64,000 bases of DNA from an uncultured Bacteroidales bacterium (lineage in GTDB: Bacteria; Bacteroidota; Bacteroidia; Bacteroidales; Paludibacteraceae), in contig CAIUTB010000035.1 of assembly GCA_903901975.1 (NCBI GenBank), forward strand, positions 1 to 64,000. The letters run 5' to 3'. Under the pieces are notes generated by a model. That model searched no databases and was not told the DNA's origin. It worked only from the letters and a program-made list of their open reading frames with translations. Position numbers and translations under genes: made by a program. This document shows, in pieces, positions 1 to 7,980 of the stretch (positions within the stretch are counted from its first letter, which is position 1; each line of letters begins with the position of its first letter).

Positions 1-88
1 CCCTTGCCTTAAGCTAATGGTTGGCAACTGATAGCCCCCATAACGGACTTGAACCGTCAAATATACTCGTCATGCTCGGCGCACAACT
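1..88 (-). other. Possible structured-RNA fragment at window edge
   Basis: No ORF covers this stretch. Read on the minus strand it contains a GAGC...GGTTC pair of segments followed by GGGGGC and a small hairpin (GCTA...TAGC, about positions 13-35). This resembles the non-coding part downstream of a group II intron ORF. A T-arm-like stem-loop (ACGG-TTCAAGT-CCGT) also lies near 43-58. No complete intron domain V or cloverleaf can be drawn, so this is a weak call. Confidence 0.2.
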
Positions 89-124
89 AAAAAGGGAAAA
101 GTTATTAATAACTTTTCCCTTTTT
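89..124. terminator. Bidirectional intrinsic terminator
   Basis: This is a perfect 36-bp palindrome (18 nt per arm) with A-tract and T-tract ends and a GGGAAAAG/CTTTTCCC core. It lies 28 bp past the stop of the biotin carrier gene and should end the carboxylase transcript. It can also act in the other direction. Confidence 0.85.
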
Positions 125-152
125 ATACTATTTCTGAATACTTAATTAGTAT

Positions 153-488
153 CTATTCTTCCTCAACAGATTCTAATTCAATCATCAAAGCATCCTTTGG
201 GATTCGTGATCCTACTTCCACATTAATCGATTTAATTCGTGCTGTGAAAGGCATCTCAATCTTGTTTTGCATTTTCATAGCTTCGAGGATCAACAAGGGA
301 GCGCCTTCCTTTACTATATCGCCTTCTTTTGCAAATACCGCAAGAATTGTTCCCGGAATAATGGATTGAATTTCAAAAGCACTCGGATTAACCCAGGGCT
401 TTCTATTTTGATATTTTTTAGTAAGAAGTGTTTTATATTTCCGTGCAGTTACGGCAAAATCGACAAATTCCTGTTTTTCTGTTTCCAT
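153..488 (-). CDS. Biotin carboxyl carrier protein of an acyl-CoA carboxylase
   Basis: This 111-residue protein carries the covalently bound biotin that shuttles CO2 between the biotin carboxylase and carboxyltransferase subunits. The biotinyl domain fills roughly residues 38-108 and holds the classic EAMKMQ site, so Lys72 is the expected biotinylation point. The first 35 residues are a basic linker without a recognised domain. It lies downstream of the carboxyltransferase gene on the same strand, 108 bp apart, and a strong terminator follows. No biotin carboxylase gene is in the window, so that subunit must be encoded elsewhere. It could serve a propionyl-CoA carboxylase, an acetyl-CoA carboxylase or a methylmalonyl-CoA decarboxylase; the sequence does not decide this. 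Confidence 0.9.
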   Translation of the reverse strand: METEKQEFVDFAVTARKYKTLLTKKYQNRKPWVNPSAFEIQSIIPGTILAVFAKEGDIVKEGAPLLILEAMKMQNKIEMPFTARIKSINVEVGSRIPKDALMIELESVEEE

Positions 489-497
489 TATTATATT

Positions 498-532
498 AGT
501 TGACAGTTTATAGTTGACAGTTTATAGTTAAT
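498..532. repeat. Heptamer tandem repeat
   Basis: Five 7-bp units in a row: AGTTGAC, AGTTTAT, AGTTGAC, AGTTTAT, AGTTAAT. It lies between the two carboxylase genes and belongs to a 7-bp-unit family also seen near 14214, 19482, 20652, 30776 and inside the epimerase gene near 32760. Confidence 0.75.
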
Positions 533-596
533 AAAAAAACCTTTTAAAAACTAAAAAACTCTTTTTCAACCTAAATTATTTAATGTGAATTATGAA

Positions 597-2141
597 TTAA
601 AACGGTGGTATTCCGTGTTTTTTTGCCGGACGATAATCGTCTTTATTTTTCGAAACTTCAAGTGCATGAAGAAGCATATCACGGGTTTCCATTGGTTCAA
701 TCACAGCATCAATATAACCTTTTGAAGCTGCAACGTATGGATTAGCAAATTTCTCAATATATTCCTGCACTTTTTGTTGACGCATGGCATCTTCATCTTC
801 AGCTTCCATAATTTCCTTACGGAATATAATGTTGGCTGCTCCTTCTGGTCCCATAACCGCAATTTCGGCACTTGGCCAGGCCAACATAAAATCAGCTCCA
901 AGATGGCGAGAATTCATAGCAATGTAACCACCACCATATGCTTTACGAAGTATAACTGTAATTTTTGGCACGGTAGCTTCGGAATAAGCATACAACATTT
1001 TTGCGCCATGACGAATAACTCCGGCATGTTCCTGATCTACTCCCGGCAAATAACCTGGCATATCTTCCAACGTTACGATTGGTATATTAAAGGCATCACA
1101 GTAACGGATAAAACGAGCTGCCTTGTCGGACGAATCGCAATCGAGAACGCCTGCCAGATACATAGGCTGATTGGCAACAAATCCGATTGTTTCGCCATTC
1201 AAACGTCCAAAACCAATTACGATATTAGCCGCCCACAGTTCATGTACTTCGAGGAATTTTGAATCATCGGTAAGCGCATGAATAATATCACGAACATCGT
1301 AGGGTTGTTTTGGATCTGAGGGTATTATATTTTCAATATTTTTCTTTGATTTGGGTTCTTTTGGTTCTATACGAGCGGCTTTTTGCTGATTGCTATGTGG
1401 AATAAGCGAAATTAACTCCTTAATTTGATCCAGACATTCCATTTCACTCAAAGCATAGAAGTGAGCATTTCCGGTAATTTCGGCATGAACACGTGCGCCA
1501 CCGAGATCTTCCTGAGATATTTTTTCACCTAAAACGGTTTCAATCACATTCGGACCAGTGATAAACATTTTAGAAATATTTTCAACGACAAAAACAAAAT
1601 CGGTTAAAGCCGGAGAATAAACGGCACCACCGGCACACGGTCCGAGGATGACAGAAATCTGAGGAATAACTCCTGAGGCCATGGTATTGCGGTAGAATAT
1701 TTCACCATAGCCGGCTAATGCACCGATACCTTCTTGAATACGGGCACCACCTGAATCATTAATTCCGATACAAGGCACTTTCATTCGAAGTGCATGATCC
1801 ATAATTTTGGTGATTTTTCGGGCATGTTTCAACCCTAATGAACCACCCATAACGGTAAAGTCCTGAGCATAGATACAAATTGGTGCACCGTTGATTGTTC
1901 CTGTTCCGGTAATTACACCATCACCTGCCAACACTTTGTCATCCATTCCAAAATTACGTTCTTCGTGTTCGACGAAAAGGTCATACTCATGAAATGAATT
2001 CGTATCAAGCAAAGCCAGGGTACGCTCACGGGCAGTCATTTTGCCCATTGCAACTTGCTTTTCGATAGCTTTGTCACCACCACCTTTTTCGACAATGGCC
2101 TTCTTCTGCCGTAAAGCAAGAATGTTTTTCTTTAAAGTCAT
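597..2141 (-). CDS. Acyl-CoA carboxylase beta subunit (carboxyltransferase)
   Basis: The 514-residue protein is the carboxyltransferase that moves CO2 from carboxybiotin to an acyl-CoA, most likely propionyl-CoA; in the methylmalonyl-CoA decarboxylase family the same fold runs in reverse. It has the tandem crotonase-type carboxyltransferase domains of the PccB/MmdA family. The N-terminal half shows the SGGARIQEG motif (about 130-138) and AGGAVYSPAL (about 170-179). The C-terminal half shows the second oxyanion-hole motif YGGGYIAM. Length is typical. It heads a two-gene unit with the biotin carrier gene. A TATTTTTG -7 element lies 65 bp upstream of the start. Membrane decarboxylase subunits are not seen here, which favours a soluble carboxylase, but only weakly. 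Confidence 0.93.
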   Translation of the reverse strand: MTLKKNILALRQKKAIVEKGGGDKAIEKQVAMGKMTARERTLALLDTNSFHEYDLFVEHEERNFGMDDKVLAGDGVITGTGTINGAPICIYAQDFTVMGGSLGLKHARKITKIMDHALRMKVPCIGINDSGGARIQEGIGALAGYGEIFYRNTMASGVIPQISVILGPCAGGAVYSPALTDFVFVVENISKMFITGPNVIETVLGEKISQEDLGGARVHAEITGNAHFYALSEMECLDQIKELISLIPHSNQQKAARIEPKEPKSKKNIENIIPSDPKQPYDVRDIIHALTDDSKFLEVHELWAANIVIGFGRLNGETIGFVANQPMYLAGVLDCDSSDKAARFIRYCDAFNIPIVTLEDMPGYLPGVDQEHAGVIRHGAKMLYAYSEATVPKITVILRKAYGGGYIAMNSRHLGADFMLAWPSAEIAVMGPEGAANIIFRKEIMEAEDEDAMRQQKVQEYIEKFANPYVAASKGYIDAVIEPMETRDMLLHALEVSKNKDDYRPAKKHGIPPF

Positions 2142-2474
2142 AAACTCTTTGTTTTGATTAAACTTGAAAGGGATAGCAGTTTTTAATTGCTTTGAATATA
2201 AGGTGCAAAAATAGTAATTTTTTGAGGAATCAGGGTATTAATTGGAATAATTACAAATTGCTGATTTAAATATTTGCTTTTCAGCAAATTGATAATAATT
2301 AAAAGAAGAATAATCTATATATTTTTCAAATAAAACAGGCTTTTAACACTGTTTATAACTTAAAAAAATGAACAAAAAATACCACAATGTTAGAATAGCA
2401 GAAAACCAAAACTTTTTGTTGTTCAATTTCGAATGCATCCCAAGTGCAGATTGAAGAGATTATTTTTACTAAAT
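2142..2474 (-). promoter_or_regulatory. Intergenic region with candidate promoter for the carboxylase genes
   Basis: This 333-bp gap is AT-rich. On the minus strand the element TATTTTTG (2206-2213) fits the Bacteroidetes -7 consensus TAnnTTTG and would place the transcript start about 55-60 bp before the carboxyltransferase ATG. No clear TTTG -33 element is visible at the usual 19-21 bp spacing. No gene or stable RNA is recognised in the rest. Confidence 0.45.
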
Positions 2475-3011
2475 TCAGTTCTTTGTATTAGTATAGCTGT
2501 TCAGCAATTTAATGATTTTTCTTCGGGTTGCATTATAGCCCGGAGTATAATCCGTTGGCGAAGTATTTTCCAGGTAAGCCATTAATTCCTGAGTAAAATC
2601 GGGTTGTTTCAAACAAATTTTATAGAGTAATTTCATCGATAAAACCTGAGCAGAAACATCAATTTTAGGAAGAGTCATCCAGTCAAACAACTTATTAATC
2701 AATTCAACGGGCACTTCAACAGGTAATCCTAAATTATTCAACAAACACAGATATCCCCTGCGAATTCCGTGATGATTTGTCAAAAGTAAAGCATCGGCTA
2801 TTTTGTGAATATGATCAGTAGAGAAAAAATGTGGGTATTTTCGGCTAACTTTATCACAAACCCAACACGCTCGCCAGGCTATGTCGGTGTCTTCATCGAA
2901 AATCAGGGAAAAGAAATCCTCAAAATCATCCGGATTATTGATTAGCGATTGGACTATAGTTTCAATATATCCAAGGGAAGCCGGATTTTTAAGTTGTAAG
3001 CGGTAATTCAT
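2475..3011 (-). CDS. HEAT-repeat-like hypothetical protein
   Basis: This is a 178-residue soluble, leucine-rich alpha-helical protein without a signal peptide or membrane segment. Its pattern of short amphipathic helices (for example a DTDIAWRACWVCDKV stretch near 60-75 and a LLYKICLKQPDF stretch near 128-139) is that of a HEAT/ARM-type solenoid, suggesting a protein-binding scaffold. No catalytic motif is visible. It lies downstream of ilvC on the same strand, but a strong hairpin lies in the gap, so it is probably transcribed separately or by read-through. Function unknown. Confidence 0.7.
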   Translation of the reverse strand: MNYRLQLKNPASLGYIETIVQSLINNPDDFEDFFSLIFDEDTDIAWRACWVCDKVSRKYPHFFSTDHIHKIADALLLTNHHGIRRGYLCLLNNLGLPVEVPVELINKLFDWMTLPKIDVSAQVLSMKLLYKICLKQPDFTQELMAYLENTSPTDYTPGYNATRRKIIKLLNSYTNTKN

Positions 3012-3090
3012 GAAAAGTTTATTGTTAACAATTATTCGGAGTACAAATTGGAGATACCAAGAAATCGGAGTAACAACTAAACCTCTAACT

Positions 3091-3132
3091 ATATCAGTAC
3101 AGAGTGACTGTGACTCACCCTGTGCTGATATT
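3091..3132 (-). terminator. Hairpin downstream of ilvC
   Basis: An imperfect 17-bp stem (ATATCAG...CTGATAT outside, GTGA/TCAC inside, one mismatch and one wobble) closes on a 7-8 nt loop directly after the ilvC stop. The U-tract on the minus strand is poor, so it may be a weak terminator or an mRNA 3' stabiliser separating the ilv operon from the HEAT-like gene. Confidence 0.5.
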
Positions 3133-3139
3133 GTTTATT

Positions 3140-4618
3140 TTATTCTACAATTTTCTTCATGGCAGTCATGGCAGCACGCAGTTCAGCTCCACAAATTTCG
3201 ATAGAGTGGTTGCGGATTTCAGCATTTACTTTTACCAGTTCGAAGTTGTCGACGTGTCCGTTTTTACCTGCATTGAAGTTTTTACCAATCACGTTGGTAT
3301 CAATTTTCTTCATAAAGTCAGCCAACAATGGTTTGCAGGCATGATCGAATAAATAGCAGCCGTATTCAGCCGTATCGGAAATAACGCGGTTCATTTCGAA
3401 CAGTTTTTTGCGGGCAATGGTATTGGCAATCAGCGGAGTTTCGTGTAACGATTCGTAGTAAGCCGATTCGTTTTTGATACCCGAGCAAGTCATAGTTTCG
3501 TAAGCCAACTCAACACCCGATTTCACGAAAGCAACCATCAATACTGCGTTATCGAAATATTCCTGTTCAGAGATTTCAACGTCACCTGCAGGAGTTTTCT
3601 CGAAAGCAGTTTCGCCGGTAGCAGCACGCCATGCCAACAGATTTTTGTCACCCGCAGCCCAGTCTTCCATCATGGTTTTTGAGAATTCAGCCGACAAAAT
3701 ATCATCCATGTGTTTGATAAACAACGGACGCATAATGTCTTTCAGTTCTGCTGACAAATTGAAAGCTTCAATTTTAGCGGGATTCGACAAACGATCCATC
3801 ATGTTGGTGATACCACCAATTTTCAGGGCTTCGGTAATGGTTTCCCAACCGTACTGAACCAGTTTTGAAGCGTAACCTGCATCAATTCCTTTTTCAATCA
3901 TTTTGTTGAACGAAAGAATAGAACCGGTCTGCAGCAATCCGCAAAGGATAGTTTGTTCGCCCATTAAATCCGATTTCACTTCGGCAACGAATGACGAAAG
4001 CAATACACCGGCTTTGTGACCACCTGTACCCACGCAATAAGCTTTGGCAATCTCCAGACCGTCGCCGTTAGGATCGTTATCAGCATGAACTGCAATCAGG
4101 GTAGGAACACCGAAACCGCGAAGGTATTCGGCACGAACTTCAGAAGCAGGCGATTTGGGCGCAATCATCACAACTGTAATGTCTTTACGAATCTGAGTGC
4201 CTTCTTCCACAATGTTGAAACCATGAGAATACGACAAACAAGCACCTTTTTTCATCAACGGCACCACAGCACTAACCACCGAAGTATGTTGTTTATCAGG
4301 AGCAAGGTTCGAAACTAAATCGGCTGTAGGAACCAATTCTTCGAAAGTACCCACTTTGAAACCGTTTTCGGTAGCATTTACATACGAAGCACGTTTGTTG
4401 TCGATAGCTTCCTGACGCAAAGCGTAAGACACGTCCAAACCACTGTCGCGCATGTTTTGACCCTGAGCCAAACCCTGAGCGCCACAACCGATGATGACGA
4501 TTTTCTTACCAATAAGTTTTTTAACTCCATCAGCGAATTCGCTGCTCTGCATAAAATCACATTTTCCTAGTTCCTGAACTTTCAGGCGGTGAGGTAGTGA
4601 ACTGAAATAATTTGCCAT
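3140..4618 (-). CDS. ilvC: Ketol-acid reductoisomerase, class II
   Basis: It converts acetolactate (or acetohydroxybutyrate) and NADPH into the dihydroxy acid, the second common step of valine, leucine and isoleucine synthesis. At 492 residues it is the long, two-knotted-domain class II form found in enteric bacteria and Bacteroidales, not the 330-residue class I form. The start MANYF, the LGKC motif near residue 17 and the Rossmann motif GCGAQG (44-49) match that class well. It is the last gene of the ilvD-ilvB-ilvN-thioesterase-ilvC series, 154 bp after the thioesterase gene, and a hairpin follows its stop. Confidence 0.97.
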   Translation of the reverse strand: MANYFSSLPHRLKVQELGKCDFMQSSEFADGVKKLIGKKIVIIGCGAQGLAQGQNMRDSGLDVSYALRQEAIDNKRASYVNATENGFKVGTFEELVPTADLVSNLAPDKQHTSVVSAVVPLMKKGACLSYSHGFNIVEEGTQIRKDITVVMIAPKSPASEVRAEYLRGFGVPTLIAVHADNDPNGDGLEIAKAYCVGTGGHKAGVLLSSFVAEVKSDLMGEQTILCGLLQTGSILSFNKMIEKGIDAGYASKLVQYGWETITEALKIGGITNMMDRLSNPAKIEAFNLSAELKDIMRPLFIKHMDDILSAEFSKTMMEDWAAGDKNLLAWRAATGETAFEKTPAGDVEISEQEYFDNAVLMVAFVKSGVELAYETMTCSGIKNESAYYESLHETPLIANTIARKKLFEMNRVISDTAEYGCYLFDHACKPLLADFMKKIDTNVIGKNFNAGKNGHVDNFELVKVNAEIRNHSIEICGAELRAAMTAMKKIVE

Positions 4619-4750
4619 TTTACTAATAACCCCTAATCCGTCAGATAACGGAAAATTTCCGGGTAGTTTTTAATTGTTTATACTATTTAATTTTTTCTAT
4701 TTTTATAACGAATATCTTGTTCATAATACTGTAAATCTATTCCTGTTATT

Positions 4751-4771
4751 CCCCTTTAGGGGTTAGGGGCC
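4751..4771. repeat. CCCCTTTAGGGG-family intergenic repeat
   Basis: The sequence CCCCTTTAGGGGTTAGGGGC forms a short palindrome plus a second G-run. Close relatives lie at 7868, 7948, 9804 (inside ilvD), 9914, 19307 and 19402. It lies between the thioesterase gene and ilvC. Confidence 0.7.
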
Positions 4772-4772
4772 A

Positions 4773-5495
4773 TTAGAATACAAGCCTTGCCCGGCAGGCA
4801 GTTTTATCATCTTTGCTTATTTCGAAACGGAAATCTCCGGGAGCAATTTCCTGACCGACTATTTCAACAAAATCATCGAAAAACATTTCGTTCATAAAAT
4901 TGAATTCGTATCGTTTTACAGAATATTTTTTATAGCAATTCAACGAAAAACAATCGCTAATCCACTGAATATACCGCATACTGCTCACGTGCCCATTAAT
5001 ATCAATATCGCTGTATTTCACTTTGAAACCATCGTATTCTTCGCCTTCAACAGCATCCAATTTTATAGGTTTTTCTATCAAACCCGGTTCGTTCGATGCA
5101 AACTGCTGTATGCCTTCCAAAGTCAGTAAATCCTTTGCACGGCGCGTATTTAAATCGAGCATAACCCAATTAGAACAAGCATTTCCGATAATCTCATTTT
5201 TTGAATCACGGATGGTAAAATTACGCGTTGTACTGGCACGTCCCACTTCCTCAATCCAGGTTTCCACATTAATATCTTCATATTGTTGGGGAAACCGATT
5301 CATTTCAACAGCAAAGCGGATTAGCACCCATGTACATTCTTTTTCATTCAGAAACCGAATGCCAAAACCATTATCATCTGCATTGTAACCGGCTGTTGTC
5401 AACAAAATATTGGCCAAAGCCGACATGGTTACATTATATTGAAAATCTACATCCTGAGGCTGAACTCGAAAGGAATATGTTTTTCGGTGCGACAT
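4773..5495 (-). CDS. Acyl-ACP thioesterase-like (double hot-dog) protein
   Basis: The 240-residue protein has two hot-dog folds of the FatA/acyl-ACP thioesterase family, which hydrolyses acyl-ACP to free fatty acid. The N-terminal half carries the RFAVEMNRFPQQYEDINVETW-type strand region (about 77-97). The C-terminal half has the YSDIDINGHVSSMRYIQW motif (about 160-177), including the Asn-Gly-His helix start typical of the family. It lies between ilvN (31 bp away) and ilvC. This placement is known in Bacteroidales and may link branched-chain metabolism to branched fatty acids, but that link is inference. Substrate length cannot be told. Confidence 0.85.
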   Translation of the reverse strand: MSHRKTYSFRVQPQDVDFQYNVTMSALANILLTTAGYNADDNGFGIRFLNEKECTWVLIRFAVEMNRFPQQYEDINVETWIEEVGRASTTRNFTIRDSKNEIIGNACSNWVMLDLNTRRAKDLLTLEGIQQFASNEPGLIEKPIKLDAVEGEEYDGFKVKYSDIDINGHVSSMRYIQWISDCFSLNCYKKYSVKRYEFNFMNEMFFDDFVEIVGQEIAPGDFRFEISKDDKTACRARLVF

Positions 5496-5526
5496 TTTGA
5501 AACTTTATTTTAAGGTTCAAAATTAC

Positions 5527-6072
5527 TTATTTTTTTTCAAATTTTTGCTGTATGCTTTCCAACATATCGCTCAAGCGTTCCACTTTCGAGCGGGTTATAG
5601 CCACACGACCAGAACGAATAAACTGCAATACACCTATCGATTCGCTTAATTCTTCAAACATTTGTTGAGTTTCTTCGTAATGTCCGGCCTTCTGTAAAAC
5701 GGCATAATCAGGAGTCATTTCAAGAATGCGGATATGGTACTTGCGAACCAGTTCTTCGATTGAGCCTAACCCCAGCAATTTTTCTGTCGACACCTTATAC
5801 AAAGCAATTTCCTGAAAAACCAGATCTTCATCAGTGTTGTAATATGCTTTTAAAATATCGACCCGTTTGTCAATCTGCTTCACGACTTTCGACACAATGT
5901 CTTCGGTAGTAAGTACAGTAATGGTAAATTTATGAATGCCTTTCAGAGCTGATGGAGAAACAGAAAGTGTTTCAATATTGATGGCCCGACGAGTAAAAAT
6001 AATGGTTATCTGACCCAGCAAACCTACTGAATTTTCAGAAAAAACGGTGATGGTATATAGTTTATTTTCCAT
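5527..6072 (-). CDS. ilvN: Acetolactate synthase small (regulatory) subunit
   Basis: A regulatory subunit of acetohydroxyacid synthase that binds valine and activates the catalytic subunit. The N-terminal ACT domain (about residues 1-75) shows YTITVFSENSVGLLGQI and the NIETLSVSPS segment; the rest is the family's C-terminal domain. I place the start at the ATG at 6072 (181 residues, MENKLY) because this matches the family start. An in-frame ATG at 6105 would add 11 residues that look like non-coding repeat sequence. It follows ilvB by about 90 bp. Confidence 0.93.
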   Translation of the reverse strand: MENKLYTITVFSENSVGLLGQITIIFTRRAINIETLSVSPSALKGIHKFTITVLTTEDIVSKVVKQIDKRVDILKAYYNTDEDLVFQEIALYKVSTEKLLGLGSIEELVRKYHIRILEMTPDYAVLQKAGHYEETQQMFEELSESIGVLQFIRSGRVAITRSKVERLSDMLESIQQKFEKK

Positions 6073-6074
6073 AA

Positions 6075-6160
6075 TAATCTTAATTTTCAATGATTCAATT
6101 TCCAATTATCAATTAAAGAACGTCTTCATTGGAAATTGAAAATTAAACAATTGGTAATTG
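6075..6160. repeat. Inverted repeat between ilvB and ilvN
   Basis: The spacer holds AT-rich segments (CAATTTTCAATG...TTCCAATTATCAATT and their near-complements GGAAATTGAAAATT...AATTGGTAATTG) that can fold into a long weak hairpin. No U-tract follows. It may only be a drifting repeat or may modulate the ilvB/ilvN ratio. Confidence 0.35.
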
Positions 6161-6162
6161 AA

Positions 6163-7857
6163 TTAGTCTCCTAAAAGTATATTAGTTACAGTTGCTCCGG
6201 CAGGCATCATTGGATAAACCATACCTTTTTTCTCAACATTTACAACCAACAAATATGGTTTGTCGTCTTTCAACATATCAGCAATAGCCGCATCCAGGTC
6301 TTCACGTACGTGAACTTCTGTTCCGTCAATGCGATAGGCTTTGGCAATGGCAATAAAATCCGGGTTTTGCATTTCGGTAAACGAATAACGCTCTTCGAAA
6401 AACATTTCCTGCCACTGACGCACCATACCCAGAAAGTGATTGTTCAGAATAATCATCTTCACGCCAATCTGTTCCTGCATTATAGTCCCCAATTCCTGAA
6501 TAGTCATTTGAAAACCACCATCACCGGCAAACATACAAACGGTACGTTCGGGAGCACCCATTTTTGCGCCCATAGCAGCCGGAATACCGAATCCCATCGT
6601 TCCCAAACCGCCCGAAGTAACCATACTACGAGTTTTTGTGTAATTAAAATAACGGGCTGCCATCATTTGGTTCTGACCAACATCGGTTACCAAAATAGCT
6701 TCATTATTGGTTGCATGAGTGATTTTATGAATTACCTCACCCATAGTCAATTCACCCGATTCAGGATGAACTTCACGTTGAATAACTTTTTCAAACTCAA
6801 GTGTTTCATATTCCTTGAATGATTCAATCCACTCTGTGTGTTTTGCCGGATTTAATTTAGCCGTTATTGCTGGCAATGTTTCTTTCGTTGTACCCAAAAC
6901 CGGTGCATCGGGCTTCACGTTTTTACCAATTTCAGCAGCATCAATATCTAAATGAATAATTTTTGCCTGTTTGGCATAAGTATTTAAATCGCCTGTAACA
7001 CGGTCGTCGAAACGCATTCCGATGGCAATCAGTACATCACATTCGTTGGTTTTTTTATTTGGAGCAACGTTTCCGTGCATTCCTAAAAATCCTTTATTCA
7101 AAGGAAAGTCAGTTGGCATTGCCGACGATCCGAGCAAAGTCCAGGCAGCAGGAATATCGGCTTTTTCAAGAAACGCTAACAATTCTTTTTCGGCATTTCC
7201 CAAAATAACTCCCTGACCTACCAGTGCAAATGGCTTTTTAGCTCCATTTATCAATGCAGCAGCCGCTTCAATCTGCGAAGGTTGAACTTCAGGTATTGGC
7301 AAATAACTGCGAATAAAAGTACAGGGTTTATAATCGAATTCGACTTCCTGAATCTGTGCATTTTTGGCAAAATCCAGCACAACCGGTCCCGGACGACCGC
7401 TGCGTGCAATGTAAAATGCACGAGCCACTGCCCAGGCAATATCTTCGGGACGGCGAATCTGATACGCCCATTTGGTAATTGGTTGAGTAATTCCCACCAC
7501 ATCAATTTCCTGAAAAGCATCAGTTCCCAGCAAAGTAGCACCAACCTGACCGGTGATAACCACCATAGGGGTACTGTCGAGCATAGCATCCGCAATTCCG
7601 GTAACGGCATTGGTTGCAGCAGGTCCTGAAGTTACCAACGCAACTCCTACTTTTCCCGAAACACGTGCATAACCCTGTGCAGCATGTGTTGCACCTTGTT
7701 CGTGACGGGTAAGAATATGATTGATATGTTTGTCATAATCGTAAAGTGCATCGAATACGGGCATAATAGCCCCGCCCGGATACCCGAAAATCGTATCAAC
7801 ACCTTCTTCTATAAGCGCCTGCATAAAAGCATGAGCGCCGGTTATTTTATTTCCCAT
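6163..7857 (-). CDS. ilvB: Acetolactate synthase large (catalytic) subunit
   Basis: This thiamine-diphosphate enzyme condenses pyruvate with pyruvate or 2-oxobutyrate, the committed step to branched-chain amino acids. The 564 residues show the three-domain ThDP fold. The N-terminal domain contains FGYPGGAIMP (about 24-33) and catalytic Glu53 in RHEQGATH. The C-terminal domain contains the cofactor motif AGDGGFQM ending in NN. FAD-domain residues lie in between. It pairs with ilvN 90 bp downstream. The 121-bp gap to ilvD carries two copies of the CCCC-type repeat. Confidence 0.97.
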   Translation of the reverse strand: MGNKITGAHAFMQALIEEGVDTIFGYPGGAIMPVFDALYDYDKHINHILTRHEQGATHAAQGYARVSGKVGVALVTSGPAATNAVTGIADAMLDSTPMVVITGQVGATLLGTDAFQEIDVVGITQPITKWAYQIRRPEDIAWAVARAFYIARSGRPGPVVLDFAKNAQIQEVEFDYKPCTFIRSYLPIPEVQPSQIEAAAALINGAKKPFALVGQGVILGNAEKELLAFLEKADIPAAWTLLGSSAMPTDFPLNKGFLGMHGNVAPNKKTNECDVLIAIGMRFDDRVTGDLNTYAKQAKIIHLDIDAAEIGKNVKPDAPVLGTTKETLPAITAKLNPAKHTEWIESFKEYETLEFEKVIQREVHPESGELTMGEVIHKITHATNNEAILVTDVGQNQMMAARYFNYTKTRSMVTSGGLGTMGFGIPAAMGAKMGAPERTVCMFAGDGGFQMTIQELGTIMQEQIGVKMIILNNHFLGMVRQWQEMFFEERYSFTEMQNPDFIAIAKAYRIDGTEVHVREDLDAAIADMLKDDKPYLLVVNVEKKGMVYPMMPAGATVTNILLGD

Positions 7858-7867
7858 AATTTTAAAC

Positions 7868-7890
7868 GACCCCTAAATCCCCTAAAGGGA
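7868..7890. repeat. CCCCTTTAGGGG-family repeat
   Basis: The sequence ACCCCTAAATCCCCTAAAGGG, a member of the palindromic G/C-run family, lies just upstream of the ilvB start. Confidence 0.65.
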
Positions 7891-7947
7891 CTTTGAGAGT
7901 GAAATTAATATGTTATTCTCTAATCATAAAATTCTCAAATACAAACC

Positions 7948-7980
7948 GACCCAATAGCCCCCTTAAGGGGGTTGGGGGTC
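7948..7980. repeat. CCCCTTTAGGGG-family repeat, palindromic
   Basis: Outer arms GACCC/GGGTC enclose a perfect CCCCCTTAAGGGGG core, directly at the ilvD stop codon. It is the second copy in the ilvD-ilvB gap. It could form a stable hairpin in the operon mRNA, but no U-tract follows. Confidence 0.7.

Noticed and set aside
40-62. T-arm-like stem-loop ACGG-TTCAAGT-CCGT suggesting a tRNA gene on the minus strand
   Set aside because: No matching acceptor, D or anticodon arms can be placed around it, so a tRNA cannot be supported.
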